DNA of 64,000 bases from Nemania diffusa (GCA_038501195.1 JBBPUQ010000005.1:1364001-1428000), one strand, 5' to 3'; positions 46,991 through 63,500 are shown, counted from the stretch's first letter. Program-made: numbers and translations. Notes: generated by a model from the letters alone, not told the origin.

Positions 46991-49900
46991 TTTATTAAAT
47001 AAGCTTTTTTTAAATAAAAAGTTTAATAATTATTTTTGTTTTATTTTTTTAGTTAAAAGTTATATATATAAATTATTTTATAATAACTTTTTAAAAAAAA
47101 AAACTTTTTAATAAATTATATAATAATATAATTTAAATATTATTTAAAATTAACAATATTTTTAATTAATTATTTTAAAAATAATTAATATAAAAATATA
47201 ATTATTAATTAATTTATTAATATATATTTTTTATTTGTTTTATTATTTTATAATATTTTATAAATAAAAAATTTAATTTTATTTTATAAATTTATAATAG
47301 TTTATTTATAAAATTTTTAATAAATTAAAAAGTTTAATTATTTATAATAAATTTAAACTATTTAAATAGTTAATAAAAGCTTTTATAATATATTTAAGTT
47401 ATATTTTCTGTTATAGTTAATAAATTATAATATATAATTTAATAAAACTTAAATAAATAATTTATTATAATAAAAATTATATTATTATTTAATTTGTTTT
47501 TAAAAAAACTTTTAAAATTAATAATAATATATTATTAAAAATAGTTTAAAATTTTAAATAAACAAAGTTTATTTAATATTTTATTTTAAAATATTTTAAT
47601 AATTTTATAAAAACAGTTAGCTATATATATATTAATATTTTTAAATATTTTTAATTATTAATATTTGTTTATTATTAATTTTTTAGTTTTATTTTTTTTA
47701 AAATAAATTATTAAAATTTAATTATAAATTTTTTAAATTATTTTTATTTATAAATTATTTATATTAGTTATAATTAAATATTTTTTATATATTATTAAAT
47801 TTTTAAATATTTAATAATTTATTTATAATATATTAAATATTAATTTTTTATATTTTTTTAACAAAAAACTTTTATAATTAATTTATAATAAAATATTAAT
47901 TAAAAATATATTTAATATTAATAATAATTTATTAATAACTAGTTTATAAATTTTAATTATTTATAAAATAAAGTATTTTAAAATAAAGTTTTTTAAAATT
48001 AGCTATTTTAAAGTTATAATTAATTAAAAAAATGCTATTATATATTGTTTGTTTTTTTTTTATTTTTAACTTTTTAATTTATTTTTTAACTTTAATATAA
48101 TATTTAAAATAATATTTTAAATTTTTAACTAATAAATAATTATAAAATTATAATATAATATTAATTTAGTTTATTTAATTTATTAAAAATTTAATATATA
48201 TTTAATAATAAAATATTTTAATATTATATAATTAATAATTATTATAAAAAATTTAATTTATTATAAATTTATTAGTTTTATTTTTTAATAAATAAGTTTT
48301 TTTATTACTGCTAATATTTTTTTATTATAAATGTTATAATTAAATTTAACTTTATAAAATATTTTAAAATAAAATATTATAAAATATTAGTTGTTTTTTA
48401 AGCTATTTTTTTATAAAAAGCAATTTATAGCTATTTTATTTAATATATTTATTTTTATATATATTTTTATATTAAATAAAAAATAATAAAATATTAATAT
48501 TAACAATAAAATTTATTTTAATTAATTAAATATTTTTTAATATATTTTAAATTAATTAAAACAAACTATAATAACTATTAATTAAATTAATAATTTTATA
48601 ATATAGTTAAACTTTTTAATAAATTATTTATAAAAATTATAAAACTTTAAAAAAAACTATATTTTTTAAATTTAAATTATATTATATTTTTTAAATAGTT
48701 TTTATTTATAAATTACTTTAGTTTTTATTAAATTTATTTTAATTTTATTAATATTAATAATAAATTTTAAAAATTTAGTTTTAATTATATAAAATTTATA
48801 CTTTTTTAAATTTATTTGTAATTTTATAATTTATAATTTATTTAAAACTTTTTTTATATAAAGTTTATATTTAATTTTATTATTTAAATATATTAATATA
48901 TTATTAATATATATTATATAAAATATATTAAAATATTTAATTAAAATATTATTAATAAACTATTAAAATATAGCTAGTTTATTTATTAAATTAAAAAATA
49001 AAATATTAAATTAATATATTTTATATTATATATAAAATATAATTAAAAATTTATATTTTTTTATTATATATATATAATAAAATATTTATTTTATATTTAA
49101 TTTAATATAAATTTTTATTTTTATAAAATAAATAAATATTTTATTAATTAAAAATAAAAAGTATTAATTTTTTTATATTAAAAAGTTTAACTTTTAATAA
49201 TTTATATATAGCTTTAAAAATTTATTATTTTTTTATATAAATAAAACTAATATTATTTAAAATATTATAATAAATTTAATAAAACTTTTTATTAAATTTT
49301 TATATATATATTATTTATAAGTTTTAGTTTTTTTTAAAAATATTTTATATAAAATATTATATTTTAAGTTTTTTAAATTTTTTATAAGTTTGATTTAATA
49401 ATTAATTTTATATTTTTAAAATAATATTTAATTAAAAGTTTTTTTATTAAATATATTAAAATATTTATAATATTTTATAAATATTATTTGTTTAGTTATT
49501 TTTTAAAAGTTTTTTTTTAAATTTTTAAATTTAAATTTTTTTTAAACAATTATTAAATTTATTTTATATAAAAAAATTACTTTATATAATTTAATATTTT
49601 TTTAATATATTGTTATTATAAAAGTTATAATATTTAATATAAAAATATTAATAAATTAATATTTATATTATTTTATAGCATTTTTTTATAGTTTATATTT
49701 ATTATAATAATTTTTTAGTTTAAGTTTTTTTTTTAATACAACTTTTTAAAATAAATTTTTTTAAAATAGTTTTATTTTATTATTATTTATTAGTAATATT
49801 TTTATTTTTTATAATTTATATTTTATTTAATTTTTTTTTAATAAGTTAATAATATATTAAAAAAATTTAAATATAATATAAATAAAACTAATTATAAAAA

Positions 49901-52893
49901 AGTATTTTTTTGTTTTTTTATTTAATTTTTTATATATAGTTTTTAATTAAAAAATTTATTTTTTTATAATAAATAAACTTTATAATTAAATAATATTTTA
50001 TATTTTTTAAATTATTTTAATTTTAAATAATTTGTTTTATTATATAGTATTAATTTAATAATTTAAACTTTTTAATTTTTTTGTTTTATTTAATAATATA
50101 TTTTTAATAAGCTTTTTTTTTTTTATAATAAAAAATATTAATTTTTATTTTTAATAATTAATTAATATATTATAATATATAAAAAATTTTTATTTAATAA
50201 TTATATTATATTTTATATTTAATATTATTATAAAAATATTTTAAATAATATATATATTAATATAAAAATAAATATTTAATATTTTAATAATTTTTTAATT
50301 ATTATTACTATTATATTTTATAACAAAAGTAAATTTAAAACTAAATAATTTAAAAAAGTTTAAAAATTATATTATTTTTTTAATAAATTAAATATTTATA
50401 TATAAATATATTTTAGTTTTTATATTAGTTAAAACAAAAATAAAAAGTTTTAATTTATTAAATATTATTAAATAAACTATTAATAAAAGTTTTTTTTTAA
50501 AGATTTTTTTTAAAAAATTAAATAAGATTTTTTTATATTAATTTAAATTTAAAACTAATAATATAATAAATTCAAAAAAGAAAATTAATTGTTTTAAACT
50601 TTTTTATTTTTTAAACTTTTTTTTTTTATATTAACTTTTTAGTTATTTTTAAAATAACTTATTTTTTTTTTTATAATTATTACAACTTAAATAATATTTA
50701 AATATTTATATTTTTTATAATATAAACAATTAATGCTTTAATAGTTAATTTTATAATAAATAAAATAAAAGTTTTTTTATATTAAAATTATTTTTTTTTT
50801 ATATTGTAGTTTTATATAAAGTTTATATTTATTTTTTAATTTTTTAAATATTAAAATAAAAAAATATTATTTAATAATTAAAAATATAACTTTATTAAAT
50901 AATAACTTTATAAATAAATTTTATAAAAATAAATTTTTTATAAATAAATTTTTTAAAATATTAACTATATTATATTTTAACAATTATTAATTAATTTTTT
51001 ATAAAATAAAATTATTAATAAAGTTTTTATATTATTAATAATTAATAATTTAAATATAAAAATAATAAATATTAAAAATAATTTTAAAGTTATTTATATT
51101 AAATATTATAATTTTATTTAATTGTTTTAATAATTTATTATATAAGTTTTATTTATAATTAACTTAAAATATATAAGTTTAATTAATTAATTTAATAAAT
51201 TTAAATTAAAAATTTAAAAATATTTTTAATTTTTTTATTTTAAATTTTTTATATTTAGTTTAAGCTTTTTTATATTTATAAAAGTTATTATATAACTTTA
51301 ATAAATGTTTTAATATTTTTATAATAATTATATATATAAAACTATTTTATTTTAAAATTTATTTTATAAATAAAATAATTTTTAAAATAATTAATTTATT
51401 TATATATTTTAAAATATAATATATTTAACTTTATTTGTTTATAAAATAATTTATATTTATTTAAAGTTGATTTTTTATAAATAAATATTAATAATAAAAT
51501 TTAATTATAAATTTATTATTTAAAAAAATATTATTAATAAAAATAAAAAAGTTTATTATTTTTATATTTTATTTTTTATTATTTAAAAATATTAAACTTA
51601 ATATTATATTTTTTTTATAACTGTTTTTTTAAATAATATTTTTTAAAATAAATATATTATAAATAAAGTTTTTTAAAATAAATATATATAAAATAATAAA
51701 CTTTTAAATATTTGTTTTAAAGTTTAAATTGTTTTAAATAGTTTAATTTTAAATAGTTTTTTTAAATATAATAATAAATAAAATATTTTTTATTAAAATA
51801 AATTAATTAAAAATAATTTTATTATTAATATTATTTATATAAATATAATTTTTTTAAATAAAAAGCTATTAAATAAATATTTATTAAATAAATTTTTATT
51901 TAATAATAACTTATATAATAAATATTTTTTTATATATTTTAATTAAAACTTTTTAAAAAATTTTATTATAATTTTATAGCTTTTTAATTTTTTTTTTATA
52001 TATTTTTAAAACTTATTTATTTTTAACTAATTTTATTTTAGTTTTTTATAAAAACTGTTTATTTTTTTATATAAAATTTTTTATAATATAATAAATAATA
52101 TATAAATAGTTTTAATTTTAATTATTATTAAAAACTATAATATATAATTAATTTATTATTTTATAAAATATTTAAATTATAATAATATAAATATATATTT
52201 TATTAAAAATAAACTTAAATTTAATTTTATTTAATTTTTTTTAAATATTATAATTAATAATAAATTTTTTATTTTTAAATTTATATTTTATTATATTAAA
52301 TAAAAAAAATGTTTTATATATATAATATTGTTTTTATTAATAAATTAATTTATATTTATTTTTTATTTAAAAAAAAATATTTTATTAAATTTTATTAATA
52401 ATTAAATAAAACATATAAAAATTTTATATTATTTTATTTTTTATATAATTTTAATATTATTAATAAATATTTTTTTTAAAACTATTAAAGTATTTTTTAA
52501 TAAATTTTAATATAGTTTTTTACAAAGTAATATTATAAATTATAAATTTTTTAATTAAAAAGTTTAAAACTGCTTTTTTTATATTGAAGTAACTATTTTT
52601 GTTTTTAAAATAAAAATAGAAATTATTTAATATAAGTATTTTTTTTTTTTTTTTTTTTAAATGCTAAAAAAATCTGCAATATTATAACTTAGTATTTTTT
52701 TTGTTAAAAATATAAAATTAATATAAAAAATATAAAAGAAATTTAATATTAAATAAAAAATTTAATATTTAATAATAAATCGATATTTTAATATTAATAT
52801 TAAATATATTTAATATTAAATTAATATTAAATTAATATTAAGTTAAACATTTTAATATTAATTTATAATAAATAAATAAAATAAATTTAATAT

Positions 52894-53194
52894 TATAAAA
52901 GCTAAAAAAAAACAGTTAATATAATATATATAAAAATACTATATATTTAAAAAAAAATATTAAATTAAAAAAAAAAAGAAAAAAAAAATTAAGTTTGTAA
53001 TAGCAAGTTCGATTATATATAAGCTTTTTTTTTTATAGTAAATATTTCTTTTATTATTTTAATATTATTTATTATATTTTTATTATTTGCTTTTAATATA
53101 ATAAAGTAAATATTTATTACAAAATATAATAAATACTTTAATATATTTTTTATATATTATTTTTTTATATAATAAATATAATTTAGCTATAACT
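52894..53194. repeat. Right direct repeat (LTR) of element A
   Basis: Partner of 30038-30340, same orientation. Differences are mainly transitions plus A-run length. Confidence 0.75.
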
Positions 53195-54164
53195 ATTATA
53201 AATATAATTAATAAATTAATTAGTTTTATTAAAATAAATTTTATTTTTTAAAATAATTTATTTTTTATTAATTTTAAATTATATTATTTATAAAATATAT
53301 ATTATAAAATTATTAACTTTTTTAATATTTATATTTTTTTTTTTTTATAATATTAATTATTTTAAAGCAGTTTTAAAAAAATAAAATTAAGTTTATTAAA
53401 TAAATAAAATTATAATATTAATTATTATTTTATTTTAATAAAAAAAAATAAGCTATATAATTTAAAAATAAAAAATTAAAAAAATAAATAATAATATTTT
53501 TTTATTAAATAATTTAAAAATAATAAAATGTTTTTTTATATTTTATAATAAAAAAAATAAATATAAAAAAATTAATAAAAAAAATAAATTTTTATAAAAT
53601 ATTAATAAAAACTATTATAATTAATATTGCAGATATTTTTAAAAATAATTTATTAAGCTTTTTTTTTTATATTTATTTTAATAACTTTATATAAATATAT
53701 ATAATTTAAAAACTTTAAAAAAATATTACTAAATATAAAATTATATATAAACTTTTTTATATTATAAAAAATAAAATATATTATTATTATTAACTTTAAT
53801 AAAATAAACTATAATTATATTTAATATTTAAAAATTATATTAATTAAAAATTCAAGTTTTTTAATTTATTATATTATAGTTTATTTATAATTATTTAAAA
53901 AATTATAGTTTATTATATATTTAAAATTTAAAAGTAAAAATAAATAAAAGCTATAATATTTAATATAACAATTAAAAGTTTTAATATAAATATTAAATAT
54001 TTAGCGATTTTTTTTAGTTTTTTTTTTAATTAAGCTTTTATTATAATAAAAAATTAAAAAAACTATTAAGTCATTTTTAATAACTATAAGTTAAATTATA
54101 TTTTTATTGCTTTTAAAACTTAGATATATTTTCTGCTTTAGCGACACCGCTATAATATAGATAT

Positions 54165-54510
54165 AAAAATAAAATAAAAAATAAAATTGAAAAACATGTT
54201 GATTCAGTAGTTGTCTGCGTGTGGTTCTAATATCTTTATTATAGGTGTTGTGGTGGGTGAGTGAAGGTGTGAAGGTGTAAGTGAGAAAAGTGAAAAATAG
54301 GAAAATTTTTCAAAGGGTAAGAACTGGTGCGGTAAGCTTGAATAGAAAAGGGAAGTTAAAGCTAGCAGTGCATCCAGGTCTAGTATCCTTATCTAATAAC
54401 TTCTTTTTACAACTTTCTTAATATAAGATAAGTAGTAGAGAAAATGTTACTCCTTCAAGTGTAGCGGACCTTTGAAAAGAGCCGCGTAAAAGGATTTTAT
54501 ATAATTAACT
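54165..54510. other. Unmutated island inside the AT-rich block
   Basis: About 345 bases of ordinary composition (for example GTTGTGGTGGGTGAGTG, AACTGGTGCGGTAAGC, GTAGCGGACC, GAGCCGCGTAA) between pure A/T flanks. No reading frame of note. Either single-copy sequence that RIP ignored or a late-arriving fragment; TGTAGCGGACC at about 54460 resembles the start of some fungal LTRs. Confidence 0.6.
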
Positions 54511-57500
54511 AAACCTTTTAAGCATTTTTAAAAAGTTGTTTATATTATACAAAGCTTTATAGCTTAATAAATAAACAAGCAGTTTTTTCTAAGTTTTTTA
54601 AATAGTTTATAATTTTTAAATAATAATTTTATAACAGCTATTAATATTTTAGTTTATAAGCTTTTTAATTTATATATAAATTATTGCTTAATTAATTATT
54701 TAATTTAATTTTTTTAAATCAAATTAAACTTTTAAAAATAGCTATATTTATTTATTTATTAATATATAAAGTTTGCTATTTTTATTAATTATTTTTTTTT
54801 TGTTAAAATTTTAATTATTTTTAATAAATTTTAACTATAATATAATATTTTTTTAATTTATATCTTTTTTATTTATATAATTTTTTTTTTTAAATTAATA
54901 GATTTTTTAAATTTTTAGTGATTTTTTTTTAATATTTTTTTTTAACAATTTTTATAATTTATTTATATCTTTTTTATAAAATTAAAAAATATATAATATT
55001 ATTATATTTATTAAAAATTATTATTTTTATATTTAAAACTAATATTTTATTTTACTACTAAATTAAAAAATTTTTAGTTTTTATTGTTTTAATTATTAAT
55101 TTAAATTATAAAAGTTCAATAGTTTAAATATAATTAATATAACATAATTTATTAATAAAAAAGTTTATAAAATAAAATTTTTTAATATTTAATATATTAT
55201 AAATATTTAAAAAAATTATTAATTTTTAGTTTTTTTAACTAATTATATTATATTTTAAATTTTAATATATTTTTAATTTAAAATTTTATATAATGTTACT
55301 AAAAATCGCTATATTTGTTAAAAAGTATATTTTAACATTTTTAAAAATTTTAATATTTTTTAATTTATTTTTATAACTATTAATAAAATTTTTAATTAAA
55401 GTATTATTTTTTATATTTTTTATATTAAAATAAGTTAAATTAGTTTTTAAAGCAAATATATTTTTAACTTTATATATAACTATTATAAAATTAAAAACTT
55501 TTATATTTAACAATTTAACATTTTTAATATAATATTTTATAAATTTTGTAAATATTGCTTTATTTATTTTAAAATATATAATAAAACTAATATATAACTA
55601 TTTTTTAAATATATTTTAATTTTTAATTTTACTAGTAATATTTATAATAATTATAAGTTTATTATTTAAAAAATTTATTATATTTAATATTATAACAATT
55701 TAACAATTAATTAGCTTAAAATAAATAAATAAACTATTAAATTTAAATTATATATTTATTTTAATAATAATGTTATTAAATTTATTATTTTTTTTTTTAT
55801 AATTTATAAATTAATTTAAATATAAATTAAAAATTTAATTAATAAAAAAAAATAATTAAATTAATAAAAAGCTATTTTATTTATATATATTAAAAATTTT
55901 TAACTTTTTATATTTATAATATTTTAAATATTTTTATAAATATAATATATATTAACTTTTAAATTAAAAACTTTATTTTTTATTATTAACATTAAACTAT
56001 TAAATTAATAAAAAATAAATCTAATATATAAAATATAAAAAAAAAAATCACAAAATAATTAAATATTAATTTTATATACTATTAAAAAATCTATTGATTT
56101 TATTATAATAATATTTTATATAAAATCTTTATTATTTAAATTTTGTTTTTTTTTTTAAATATTTAAAAGTTTTTAATTATTTTATAATTTAATAATTATA
56201 ACTTTAAATTTTCTAACTTTTAATTAAGTTATTATTTGTTTAATAATTAGTTTTTTTTTTTATTATTATTTATATTTAAAACTTTATTTAAATTATTTGT
56301 TAATTTAAAATTATTAACAACTTTTTTTACAATTTATATATTTTTATATATATTTATAAATTTTTAATAACTTTTGTTATTTTTAATAAATTTTTTAAAT
56401 TTATTTATATAAAAAATACTTTTAAATTTAATATTATTTATATTTTTAAATTTATATTTATTTTTTTTAAAAATTTTTTTAATTTAATAAAAGCTATATT
56501 ATTTACAAAATAACTTTTTACTATTATTTATATTAATTTTAAACATTTTATTATATAAAAATATTAATATATTTATTTATAAACAATTTTTAATTTTATA
56601 AATGTTATATTAATTTTTAGTTTTTATTTACTTTTATTTTTTTTAAATAATAATTTAACCGATTTTATTAATGTTTTTTTATTAATATTTTAATTAATAA
56701 ATTTATATAATAATTATATCTTTAATATTTTTAATTTTATTTTAATTTAAAACTTTTTATTAAAAAATAATATTTTTAATAAATATAATAAATAATTTTT
56801 TATAAATTAGTTTATATATATTATATTTATAATATTTAATAAAAATATAGTTAAATTAAATAATTATATTTAAATAGTTTATTTAGTTTTTTTTAATATT
56901 TTATATTAATTTTATTAAGTTTATTTTTAAAAAAATATTTTTTTTTTTAATAAATTTTTATAATTATAAATAATATATTAAACTAAAAGTTAATTTATAT
57001 TTTATTTTTATAGCAGCTTTTTTAACTTTTTTTTTAAATTTTAAACTATTATTATATTTTAATTTAATTAAAACATTATATTATTTAAAAATTTTATAAT
57101 TTAAAAATTTATAAATATTTTTAACAGTTTAATTTTTTAAAGCTTTAATTTTAATATATTTTAAAAATTTATAACAAGCTTTAATAATATATTTTTTTTT
57201 ATTTTATAAAAATATTATTTAAATATTTATAACTTAAAAAACTAAAAAATTTATAGATATATTTTAATAATATTTTTTTTAAATTTATTTTTTTAAAATT
57301 TTTAATATATAATATATAATTTAATTATTTTATAAACATTATTATAAAGTTTTTTTTAATAGTACTATTAAATAATTTATTAAATAGTTTTTTTTTTTTT
57401 TTTAATATATAAAATTATTATAATAAACTTATATTGTTTATTTTTAAAACTTTTTAATATTTAATATTTAATAAAATAAATATTTTAAAGTTACTTTTTT

Positions 57501-60500
57501 TTATAGTTTGTTATTTTAAAAGAAATATTTTATAATTTACTTTTTAAAACTAGTTTTATATTAAATATTAGTTATTTTTAAAAAATATTATAAATTAGTT
57601 AAAAAATAAGCTATAATAAAATTTTATTAATTTTATTTTTTTATAAATTTAAATATTATTTTATATAATTTTATATTTTTTAATAAATAATATTTATATT
57701 ATTTTATATTTTTTATATTAACTAAAGCTATATTTATAAACTAAGTTTTGTTTTTATTTACTATTAAAATTAAACTATAGTTTTTTTAAAGATTTTATTA
57801 ATTTAACAATATAAAATTATTAATATAAATTTATATAACATTAAATTAAATATTAATAAAATTATTAATATTATTTTTTTATTTATTGTTTTTTTTATTT
57901 AAAAGTTTTAATAGCTTTTTTAATAAATTATTTATTATAATATATTTTTTTTTAATAATATAATATATTTTAAAATTAAACATTTTAATATAAATAATTT
58001 ATTATATTAAAATTATATTAAATAAAACAAAAAAACTATTATTAAATTAAACTATTAATATTTTAATATTAATTTTTAAATAAAAGTAAATTTTATAAAA
58101 ATAATTATATAAATATTTTAATATTTTTATTATAATTAGATATTTTTTTTTAATAATATTATAATTTAATTTTAAATTTTTTTAATATTTTAACTTATAT
58201 TAAACTAATTTAACTATATTATTAATTAATTAAACTAAAATAAATTTTTATTTTTTATTAAAAATATTTATTTTAATTTATATAAAGCTACTTTTATAAT
58301 TAATTATAATAAAAATAAAAATATTAATTAAAACATTTTTAAAAATTTATATAATTTTATATTAAACTGATTTTTATATAAAAGCGATATTTTTTTAAAT
58401 TAATATAATTAAAAATAAAGCAATAATTAAATAACTTTTAATTTAAATATAATAATATATTATAATATTTAAAAAAAATTTTATATATAAAAAAATAATA
58501 TATTTAAATTATTTTATAATTTTAATTATTTTAATTTTTATTAGTTTTTAATTATAAATATTATATATATAATTTATAATTTTTATTAAAAATTAATATT
58601 ATTTATTTTTAATATTATTAATAATTAAACTAATTAATTTAAAATTAAATAATATAATATTAATATTTTTAATATATTTTATTATAAATCGCTAAATATT
58701 TAAAATAACTTTTTAATTTTTATAACAAATAGTAAAACTTTTAATAATAATATTATTAAAAAAAAGTTTATATTTATAAAATAAAACATTATATAAAACT
58801 TTTAACAAAATTTTTAAAAAGTAAACAATAAAATTAATATAATTTTAAAATAAAATAATTATTTATAAAATTTTTAAAAATATAAAAAAAATAATATATA
58901 TATAATTATATTTATTTAAAAATATTTAGTTATAATTAAAAAATAAATTAATAATTAATAAAATTTTATATATAGCGAAATTTTTAATAAATTTATTATA
59001 ACTTTTAAAAAAACTAATATTTTTTATAAAAATATTATTTAATTTAATAATTAAATTAATTAATTAAAACTTTTCATTTATTTTTTTAATAATAAACTAA
59101 ATATTATAATAAAAAAAATAAAATTTTTTTAATATTTTATTTTTTAGTTATATTTTAAATATTTTAATAACTTTTTTTTTTAATAAATTAAAAATTAAAA
59201 TTTTTTTTATTTATTAAATTTTATAAAAAATTATTTTAATTATATATAAAAATATAATTTTATTTTTAAGTTTATTTATTTTTAAAAAGTTTTAAACTAA
59301 TATTATTTTTTATTTAAACAAAATTTTTAATAATATTATTTTTTTTAGTTTTATAAATTTTATATTTTTTAACTTTTTTATAAATTTTTATATTTTTTTT
59401 AATATTAATTTAATATTTTTTACTATTTTAACAAACTTAAATTAAATTTAAATAAATATTTTTAAAAATAAAAACTAAATAAACAAGTTATAATTTAAAA
59501 ATTTTAGTTTTTTTAATATTAATATAAATATTAATTAGTTAATATAATTGCTACTTTTTTATAAAATATTAAAATTAATATTTTAAAAATATATATTATT
59601 AATATATAATTTTTAATTATATATATATTTATTTAAATTAAATAATTTGTTTTTTTTTTAATTAATTAATATTTTTTTTTTAATATTAATTTTTTTTAAT
59701 TATAAAATTTTAGTAATATAAATTTATTAAATAAAATATTATTTTAAAAATTTATTTTTTTTATTTTATTTTTATATATTATATTAATATTAAAAATATT
59801 ATTTTTTAAAATATTAATATTATAATTAATAAATTTATTTTATATAGTTTATAGTTTTATTATTTTAACTTTTTATAAAACTATTTAAATTATTATTTTT
59901 ATAATATTAATAAAATTTTTATTTAAAAAATTTATTAAAACTTTTTTATTATTATTGAAATTAAAATTTTTAAAATATATAAAATTATTAAAATTAATAT
60001 TTTTTTTATATAAATTATTATTTAAAATTATATAAAAACTTTTTAAAATTAATAATAAAAAATTAAATAATATATAATTTTTTAATAATAACTATTATTT
60101 ATTTATTTAATAAAATAATATTTTATATTTATTTATATAAAAATTTAATTAATTTTTATAAAAACTAATAATAAATTAATTTATAATTTATAAAAAGCTT
60201 TTTTTATTATTTATTTAATTTTTTAATAAATAAATAATATTTAATTTTTTAATATATTAATAATATTAGCAATATTAATATAAAAGTTTTTTTTTAACAA
60301 AAAAATAAAAATAAAAATATAAATATTATTAAATTATATATTATATATATAGTATTTTTTGTTATAATATAAAAATATTTATATATATATAATAAAATTT
60401 ATATTTAATAAAAATAAAAAAGTTATATTTTTTAATTTAATAATATATAAAGTTAAATTAATATTTTTTTTTATTAAATAAATTTAAATTTTAATAACTT

Positions 60501-63500
60501 TTTTATAAATAATATAAAATAACTTTTTAATAAATTTTTTTTAAATTAAATTAATTTTTTATATTAATAATTAATATTTAATAATATATTTATTTATTAA
60601 AATATTTAATTAAATTTTAATATTAATAATTATAATAATAAATTTATTAATATTATTATAATTTATAATTATTATAAATTTAAAATAAAATTTAATAAAA
60701 TTTTTAATTATTTTTAAAAATATAAATATTAAATAAATTATAATAACTAATATTTTTTAAAAAATCTTTTAATTTATATATAATTGATTTAATTTTATTA
60801 TTATAACTATAATATATAAATAATTAAATTTATTAATATTATTATTAAAATTTAATATTTTAATTTTTAAAGCAATTTTAGTTATATTTAATTTTTAGTT
60901 TTAACAATTTATTTATATAAATATAAAAAAGTTTTATTAATTTAAATTAAATAAAATTATTACTATTATATTTATAAAAAGTTTTTTATTAAATTATAAA
61001 TTAATAAAATATAAAATTTTACTTAATATAATATTAATTATTTTAATTTTTAAATCTTTTAAATTTTAATATAATTATTTAATTTTTTATAATAAAATTT
61101 TAATAAATTTAAAAGTTTTTATAATTATATTTTTAATTATAAAATTTATTTTTTTATTAAATATATTTTTAATTTTTTTAAACTAAATATATTTAATTAA
61201 TTTTTATATATTTTTAATAAAAACAATAAATATTATATTAAATATTTTAAAGTTTTTTTAATTAAGTTTTATATTTATTTTAATAAAATTTTAAATTTAA
61301 TTAATAATATTATTGTTTTAAATTAATAAAATGTTTTAATTAATATTAATAATATTGTTATTATTATTTTTTTTTATTTAAATAACTTTATATATTTAAT
61401 AATAGCTATATTAGTTTATAAAATATTAATATTTAAAAAATTTTTATTAAAAATATATCTAATATATTTTTTAATACTATTTTTATTATAATATATAGTT
61501 TAAAAATATTTATTTAATAAACTTTTATTTATATAATATTTAATTATTACAAAGCTTTTTTTAATTATATATATAATAATATTTGTTATATTAATTTTTT
61601 TTATTTTTAATAAACTAAATTTTATATTTATAATATTAATTATTTAAAAATTATATAAAGTTATAACTATTAATAAAGTTTAATTAATTTTTTTAGTTTA
61701 ATAATTATAATATTTTTATTTAAACTTTTTATTAAATTTAATAATTTTTTTAAATATAAATTAATAATATATTTTTTAAATTAAATAAATTTTTTTATTA
61801 AAACAAAAAATATAAATTTATTTAAAAGCTTTTTTAATAATATTTTTATTATTTTTTTTAATTTTTTATATTATATTTAAAAAAAGTAGTAAAATTTTTT
61901 ATAAAATTAAAAAAGCTTTATTTTTTAAATATTATTTTTAGTTATAATAAATAATATTTTTTTTATTTATTATTTATATTTATTTATAATTTTTAAAATA
62001 ATATTTTAATTTATTATAAATATAATAGTTAATATTATTTAAACTTTAGTTTATTTTATATTTTTTTTAATTTAATTACTTTTTGTTATTTTTTAATTTA
62101 AAACTAATTATAACAAAAATATTTAAAAAAAATATTTAGCTGCTTTAATTTTAAAAAATAATAAATTAAAAAAAAGCTAGTTTATTTTTAATTTTAGCTT
62201 TTTTTTTTTTGTTAATTTTTTTTTTTAAATTATAATTTTTATTTTTTTTAGTTGTTTTATAACAAAGTTAACTTTATTATTAAATTAATTTTTAAATATA
62301 ATAATAAATTTTTTTTATTATAAAGTTATAAATTTACTATTTATTATAATTTATTACTAAAACTAAATAGTTTAAAATAATATTTAAATTATAAAAAATA
62401 TTAAAATATAATAATTTTGCTAAAAAAACTATTAATTATATAAGTTTTTATTATATATATATTATATAATTTTTATATCTTTAGTTTTAATATTATAATA
62501 ATTTATTTTATTAATTTAAACTATAATTAATTATAAACTATAATATATAAAAAATTATAATTTATTTAAAAACTAGTTATAATATATTTTAATATAAATT
62601 TTTTAATATTTTTAAATAGTTTATAAATAAAAACTTTATTATTAAAAGTTTTTTTTATTTTTTTTATTTTTTTTATAAAAATATAATATTTTTTAAAATA
62701 TAACTTTATATTTTTAACAGTATTTTTTTTTAGCTTTAATTTATATTTTTTTAATAAAATTAATAAAAAATATCGCTATTTAAAATCGTTATAATTAAAT
62801 ATTAATTTAAACTTTTATTTAATTTTTAATTAAATATTAATATTTTTAATATATTTATAAATAATTTTTATTTATTATTTTAACTATATATAAATAAATA
62901 ATTATTTAATTAAAAATTAAATAAAAATTTTTTAAGCTATAAATAATATTTTAAGCTGTTTTAATTAATTAATAATAATATTTTTATTAAATAATAAATA
63001 AAAAAATATTTTTAAATTAAAAAGATTTAATAAAATTATATAAATAATATTTTTTATATTTTTAATAATTAAAACTATAGCAGTTATAACAATAATATCG
63101 CTATTATTAAATGTTTTTATATTAAAGTTTTAAATAATAAAATTAAAGCTAATATTGTTGCTAAAATTAAATTAATAAAATATTTTAATACATTTATTTA
63201 AATTTAATAATATAAATATAATAAAAATATAAATTTATAAAATAATAAATAAAAAAATATTTAATTTAAATAAATATAATAATATTATTAAAACAATAAA
63301 TAATTATTTAAATATATATAAAACTATAAAATTAAAAAATAACAAAAATATTTAAATATAACAGCAGTTTTAAATAGTTTAATAATTATAATTTAATAAA
63401 CTATTAAAAAATAATAAATTTTTTATATTTTAATAAATTAATTTAATTTTTTTATTATTTTATTAAATAATATAATCAATATTAATTTATTAATAATTAA

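Larger units (their letters stand above)
30038..53194. mobile_element. LTR-retrotransposon-like element A (outermost, interrupted)
   Basis: Bounded by direct repeats 30038-30340 and 52894-53194 in the same orientation. Without the nested elements B and C its own length is about 7.3 kb, normal for an LTR retrotransposon. Nothing codes now; superfamily cannot be told. Confidence 0.6.

Noticed and set aside
55286..55513. 75-codon Asn/Ile/Lys-rich open frame on the minus strand
   Set aside because: Same reason: chance absence of stops in A/T sequence, no domain, no flanking gene signals.
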